DNA of 46,918 nucleotides from an uncultured Chitinophaga sp. (lineage in GTDB: Bacteria > Bacteroidota > Bacteroidia > Chitinophagales > Chitinophagaceae): contig NZ_CAMLHC010000046.1 of the NCBI RefSeq assembly GCF_946479755.1, forward strand, positions 1-46,918, read 5' to 3'. Each line of letters begins with the position of its first letter. Position 1 is the stretch's first letter. The translations under genes and the position numbers were made by a program. The notes beneath the pieces are model-generated. The model was not told the DNA's origin, searched no databases, and saw only the letters and a list, made by a program, of their open reading frames with translations. Positions 42,736-46,918 of the stretch are shown here, in pieces.

Positions 42736-43605
42736 ATGGCTAAGATTGTTGGTATACACGGAATTGCTCAAACATACACTGGTGCCGCCACGTTGGCGCA
42801 GACCTGGTATAATGCCTTACTGGATGGTTTTCATGTCAGTAACTATCCACCTGTCAGTAGTGATAATTTTGAAATGGTTTTTTATGGTGATATTTTTCGG
42901 AGGACAGGTTATCGCGGAAATACCGAAATATCCATAGTACCTGACGAAGCTTGGGAAACCGCGATGCTGGAGATGTGGTGGAGGGAAGCCTGGAGACTGT
43001 CCCGGTTATCGAATGGTGGGGACGGGAATGAGTCGCCATTGATCCAGGCGCCTGATGGCGATACGCGCGCACGGGCTCCCCGGCTGTTGCAAAGGGGATT
43101 GATTCAATTGAGCAAGACGAAGTACTTCAGTGCGCTTAGCTCAAAAGACTTATTACGCAAGATTCACGAGGTATGGGCCTTTCTTCACGATACCGATATT
43201 AAATCCGCCGTGCTGGAAAGAGTGTTCAAAACCATTGCACCGGACACCCGCATCGTTATTGGTCATTCCATGGGGTCCATAGTTGCGTATGAGGCAGCGT
43301 GCAGATTAAACCATGAGCTCGATGTATTGGTAACAATCGGATCACCTTTAGGCGTCAGAAACCTGGTCTTTGACAAATTGACGCCCCGACCGGAAGCAGG
43401 CCGTGGCCAGTGGCCGAGTGGCGTGAAACACTGGATCAATATTGCAGATGAAGGAGATATTGTAGCACTGGAGAAAAAGCTGGCGCCGTTTTTTGGTGCG
43501 GTGTCTGACAAAATGGTTTATAACGGATGGAAATCGCATGATATCTCCAGGTATTTATCCTCACCTGTGCTGGGTGAGGCTTTACTGGAAATAAGGGGAA
43601 ACTGA
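42736..43605 (+). CDS. Alpha/beta hydrolase paired with the caspase-STAND gene
   Basis: 289-aa lipase-like alpha/beta hydrolase. HGIAQ near the N-terminus is the oxyanion segment. The nucleophile elbow is GHSMGS (Ser178), followed by ITIGSPLG-type strand VTIGSPLGV. Asp241 (DEGDIVAL; Asp238 is an alternative) and His268 (KSHDISRY) complete the triad. A helical insertion lies at about 60-165. No signal peptide, so it is cytoplasmic. It ends 1 base before the ATG of the caspase-STAND gene (TGATATG), so the two are translated together. Known conflict systems use such hydrolases as lipid- or ester-cleaving effectors; that role is inferred here. Confidence 0.88.
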   Translation: MAKIVGIHGIAQTYTGAATLAQTWYNALLDGFHVSNYPPVSSDNFEMVFYGDIFRRTGYRGNTEISIVPDEAWETAMLEMWWREAWRLSRLSNGGDGNESPLIQAPDGDTRARAPRLLQRGLIQLSKTKYFSALSSKDLLRKIHEVWAFLHDTDIKSAVLERVFKTIAPDTRIVIGHSMGSIVAYEAACRLNHELDVLVTIGSPLGVRNLVFDKLTPRPEAGRGQWPSGVKHWINIADEGDIVALEKKLAPFFGAVSDKMVYNGWKSHDISRYLSSPVLGEALLEIRGN

Positions 43606-43606
43606 T

Positions 43607-46600
43607 ATGGGAAGATATTTCATCTATATTGGGTCACCAACAGCACCTGAATTCCCTGGTTTGAAATATGTTGAACCGGATCTGGAAAGGCTAAGCGCCT
43701 GCCTGGAGGGGGATGTGCAAAAGTATAAACAGGTACTGGAAGGTATTTCAATAGGTGCTACCGCCAAAAAGGTCAGGACGGAAGTGGAAAACTGGTTTGC
43801 GGCTACCGAGAGAAGTATCAATGACGAAGTGATTGTTTATATCGCCGGCCATGGCGAATGTGAAATAGGTAGTTTCAAGGAGCATAAACTGGTAATGGTA
43901 GACTCAACGCCTGAACGGTCTTCCACTTATCTTAAAATAGACGAGCTGGTAGACCTGATTTTCGACGGCGCCAATGAACGTCCGCATAATGTACTGATGA
44001 TATTGGATGTATGCTATGCCGGTCGCAGCAGTGCCAAAGGAATGGCGCATTACCAGCGTCAGGCGAGTTCTAAACGGGAGGGGCAGGCCGGGTTCTATAT
44101 TATATCCTCCGCGGGGGCTGATTTTGAAGCGAGAGACGGGAGCTTCGCCGAAGCGTTGATAGAAGTACTGACTGATGACGTATGGCGCAGGTCCGGCACA
44201 CATATTTCTGTGCTGGATGTCGTTGCTGATATCAATAGTTTGTTTCTGGCGAAAAGGAAGGGACAGCAGGCTATTGTTTCGCTGGCAAATGCGACTGAGG
44301 GCAGCCGTTTTTTCAGAAACAGGTTACCCTCACCGGATCTTACCCATTGGGACCTGAAAGCCCGCGGAAATGATATCGCTGGTGAACCACACTGGTTCTT
44401 CACTGGACGGAAAAAGGTACTGAGGGAGCTAAGCGCCTGGTTAACCGCCACCTCACACGACGGCAGGGTAAGGTTTGTCGTAGGAGACCCGGGATCAGGT
44501 AAATCCGCTATCTTGTCCCACTTATACCTGAGCTCACTTTACTTTGTCAGAAAAGATTTAATCCAGGGCCTCCATCTTGAGGAAGGCGATGAAACATTGG
44601 TGGCGCCTGGAGTTATTACGCTGGCGCTGAACGCCCGTGGCCAGAGTTGTATTTCCCTGATCAGCGCTTTGTCTGCCGCCATGGGGAGGGAGGTGGACAA
44701 TCTTTTTGAACTTTCCCGTGTATTGGCCTCTCTATCGGCCGTAACAGGCATTCTGATAGACAGCCTTGATGAATCTGCCGAAACAGGTAAAATAGAAGCG
44801 GAGTTACTACCTGTACTGGGGCGCAGTCCTATGGTCAGGCTGATTGTGGCGTCACGCAGAACAAAAGCTGTTGCGCTGCTGCCCTCTGTTGTTATCGATA
44901 TCGATGACAGATGTTATTTCTCTGAAGAAGAGGTGACTGCTTACGTCAGCAACAGATTACGTACAGCTTTGGCGGGACAGGAGATCCCGTTTGAAGAAGC
45001 AGAACTGGCTGCGGTGTCAGCCGTTATTGCACACAAAGCAACCCATTCCTTCCTTTATGCACGGGTGGTGGTGATGACCGTAGCCCAGAAGTGGTGTTTG
45101 ACGGGAGCGGTGCCAGACCAGGTGGCTTTGACGGAGTTGCCTGCTACATTGGACCTGGCCTTTGAGCAAGATCTGGATCGATTCGCTGAGGAGAAAAAAC
45201 ATACGTTGATAGATCTCCTGCTACCATTAGCTTACTCAAAAGGTTTAGGGTTGCCGGTAAAAAACATATGGGAAGCAGTAGCCTCCCATATTGCGGGTAA
45301 AGACTATGATAACAACAAAATAAGAGCGTTAAGGGAAAAATTCAGCTACTATCTCGTAGAAGATAATGATGACGGGGTAGTTGTTTACCGGTTGTTTCAC
45401 CAGGCCTTCGCCGATTTTTTGCGAAGTAAAACACGGTATGAGGACGTGGAAGCCAGGTTTGCAGCTGCTTTGCTGTCCCTGAGAGCGAGAGATGCCGTTG
45501 GTATACAAAGCTGGTCTGTAACAACGGAACCGTATTTACGGAAGTACTTTGCAGCACATGCTGCCAGCGCCGGTATTCTGGAGAAAATGCTGCTGGAGCC
45601 GGATTTTTTATTGAATTATCCGGTGGTGTTTGTGCTGCCACAGCTGCATGCGATCAGCACTGCCTCCGGAGAATCGTCTGCAAAGGCCTATCGAAGGGCA
45701 TCTGCTTTTGCAAGCGGGAATACGGAATTATTTGTAGCCCAACTGCTTCTGAGAGCGCAGGAATACAAAGCAGATGAATTGATTTCAGTGTTACAGGCGT
45801 TAAATCGGGCGTCTGAGTGGACGCCCTTATGGTCGGCATGGAGTGCGCGCGGCTCCAGCTATGCTGTGGCTGATTGTGGGATGGAGCTACGTTGTTATGC
45901 GCTTTATGAAGATGAAATCCATGGGCCGCTGACATTGTGTGCTTATGCTAATAAGTCTCTCAAGTTATGGCGGTTGGAAGATAATTATTTGTTGGAGGAG
46001 TACGATCTTACAGATTCATGGCCGGTAGGAGAGGGGGATTACATTCGTCATTTGAGTATTGTTCGTTATAAGGGGGTATTGTTCATTACCTGTACCAGCA
46101 GCGCAGGCTATTTACTTTTATTGGAGGCTGGCAGAGCCGTTCTTATAGAAGCATATGGTCCACGGATAGCATGCTCCATTGCGCTATTGGTAACGGATGA
46201 CGTACGGCTGTTGCTCGTGGTGACTGCAGAAACAGATGATCGGGAAGATACCCTGCTGGAATCTTGGGTGCTCCCGGATTTAAGACGTCTTAAAAGCGTC
46301 ATTCATCCGTTTAAGCTAATTTTTTATTACTTGTCGGTCGCTGTATATAGGGGCCGGCGCGTACTCATTTGTGCAGGGGATACTGTAAGGGATCGCAAAG
46401 GCAGGGATGCCTCCCCATTAGAGATCAGAACACTGGATGAGCTGGAGGTTGTCTGGCGTTGGGAGGAAAGGCCTGCAATTGATATAGCTGTCGCTTATCC
46501 ATTTAACTGGAATAATCAACTTGGCATATTAGCATATTCATCTAGCCAGATATGGCTTCTGAATGTAGATGACCATCAGGTGCTGAATGTTGAAAGGTTC

Positions 46601-46918
46601 TGGGCAACTGTGGTAGGGTACCGGCAACGGGAAAATGGCATTGATTTGTTGGCTGCATTGAACGATGAGTTGACGGTGATGGAAATTACATGCAAGGAAA
46701 TCGGGATTCGTCGTTCAGACAGACCAACGGGGATAAAAATGCCCACAACATACTATTGGGAAAGTATAACCCTGCATGGGCGGCAGGCACTAATACAGAA
46801 AGATGAAAGGTCCCTCAGAATCTGGGATTTTGAAGAATTATTTGATGCGGGTATGTCTGATAACCGGAATATACTCAGGTTTGACTTTGAAGAAGATGAA
46901 GAACTGAACGGAGGTGTC
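43607..46918 (+). CDS. Caspase-like / STAND NTPase / beta-propeller-like protein (partial, 3' end off window)
   Basis: Open for all 1104 codons to the window edge. Residues 1-240 form a caspase-like (peptidase C14) domain with His82 (YIAGHGE) and Cys136 (ILDVCYAG) as catalytic dyad. Residues about 260-460 form a STAND-type P-loop NTPase: Walker A GDPGSGKS (293-300), Walker B ILIDSLDE (382-389), an ASRR sensor (415-418). A winged-helix-like part with LFHQAFADFLR follows, then helical repeats, and from about 700 on a beta-rich region with WD-like segments (ANKSLKLWRLED, ERSLRIWDFEE) that resembles a degenerate propeller. It is the likely sensor-switch-protease of an NLR-like conflict system. 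The C-terminus is missing from the window. Confidence 0.88.
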   Translation, partial: MGRYFIYIGSPTAPEFPGLKYVEPDLERLSACLEGDVQKYKQVLEGISIGATAKKVRTEVENWFAATERSINDEVIVYIAGHGECEIGSFKEHKLVMVDSTPERSSTYLKIDELVDLIFDGANERPHNVLMILDVCYAGRSSAKGMAHYQRQASSKREGQAGFYIISSAGADFEARDGSFAEALIEVLTDDVWRRSGTHISVLDVVADINSLFLAKRKGQQAIVSLANATEGSRFFRNRLPSPDLTHWDLKARGNDIAGEPHWFFTGRKKVLRELSAWLTATSHDGRVRFVVGDPGSGKSAILSHLYLSSLYFVRKDLIQGLHLEEGDETLVAPGVITLALNARGQSCISLISALSAAMGREVDNLFELSRVLASLSAVTGILIDSLDESAETGKIEAELLPVLGRSPMVRLIVASRRTKAVALLPSVVIDIDDRCYFSEEEVTAYVSNRLRTALAGQEIPFEEAELAAVSAVIAHKATHSFLYARVVVMTVAQKWCLTGAVPDQVALTELPATLDLAFEQDLDRFAEEKKHTLIDLLLPLAYSKGLGLPVKNIWEAVASHIAGKDYDNNKIRALREKFSYYLVEDNDDGVVVYRLFHQAFADFLRSKTRYEDVEARFAAALLSLRARDAVGIQSWSVTTEPYLRKYFAAHAASAGILEKMLLEPDFLLNYPVVFVLPQLHAISTASGESSAKAYRRASAFASGNTELFVAQLLLRAQEYKADELISVLQALNRASEWTPLWSAWSARGSSYAVADCGMELRCYALYEDEIHGPLTLCAYANKSLKLWRLEDNYLLEEYDLTDSWPVGEGDYIRHLSIVRYKGVLFITCTSSAGYLLLLEAGRAVLIEAYGPRIACSIALLVTDDVRLLLVVTAETDDREDTLLESWVLPDLRRLKSVIHPFKLIFYYLSVAVYRGRRVLICAGDTVRDRKGRDASPLEIRTLDELEVVWRWEERPAIDIAVAYPFNWNNQLGILAYSSSQIWLLNVDDHQVLNVERFWATVVGYRQRENGIDLLAALNDELTVMEITCKEIGIRRSDRPTGIKMPTTYYWESITLHGRQALIQKDERSLRIWDFEELFDAGMSDNRNILRFDFEEDEELNGGV

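Noticed and set aside
1..46918. CRISPR arrays, insertion sequences, prophage genes, tRNA or rRNA genes
   Set aside because: No regular spaced repeats, transposase or integrase motifs, phage structural genes or RNA gene signatures were seen while reading the window; a dedicated search was not possible.

Overview
The window reads as chromosomal DNA of a Bacteroidota bacterium, most likely Chitinophagaceae (Chitinophaga-like). The signs are two SusC/SusD outer-membrane uptake pairs, an ECF sigma/FecR pair, PKD-like and DUF4843 lipoproteins, a PSD1/DUF1501 cassette, a Bacteroidota-style lanthipeptide precursor, and several promoters of the TAnnTTTG type. Genus is inferred from gene content only. 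No tRNA, rRNA, CRISPR array, insertion sequence or phage gene was seen.

Layout. 1-3965 (minus): a SusC-SusD pair without its own regulator; SusD is cut by the window start. 4297-7113: a SAM methyltransferase, an S41 peptidase lipoprotein, a tiny lipoprotein and an orphan lanthipeptide-like precursor. 7372-14392 (minus): a four-gene cassette with PSD1/planctomycete cytochrome lipoprotein, DUF1501, an NHL-type propeller and a membrane-anchored cytochrome, behind a consensus promoter with a palindrome over the predicted start site. 14721-15518: alpha/beta hydrolase. 15648-24891 (minus): a complete regulated uptake locus, sigma factor > FecR > STN-SusC > SusD > DUF4843 > PKD-like lipoprotein. 25075-28617: zinc-ribbon protein, GH43 hydrolase, two small membrane proteins and an Imm-5-like protein. 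28619-29563 (minus): a class I terpene synthase homologue with a degenerate second metal motif. 29951-32381: XRE-pentapeptide repeat regulator followed by a drug-type ABC exporter. 32389-32739: Imm51. 32852-36181: arsenic operon arsR-arsM-acr3-arsC-sigZ, with the same palindrome before arsR and before arsM. 36249-42564 (minus): PAP2 phosphatase, NAD(P)-binding SDR, sigma-54 activator, S9 peptidase.

42736-46918 (plus, running off the end): the most interesting unit, a two-gene operon of an alpha/beta hydrolase (Ser178/Asp241/His268) and a very large protein with an N-terminal caspase-like domain (His82/Cys136), a STAND-type NTPase with intact Walker A and B, and a C-terminal beta-propeller-like region. 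The architecture fits an NLR-like conflict or cell-death system in which ligand sensing by the C-terminus would activate a protease and a hydrolase; this function is inferred. The 3' end and any further operon members lie outside the window.
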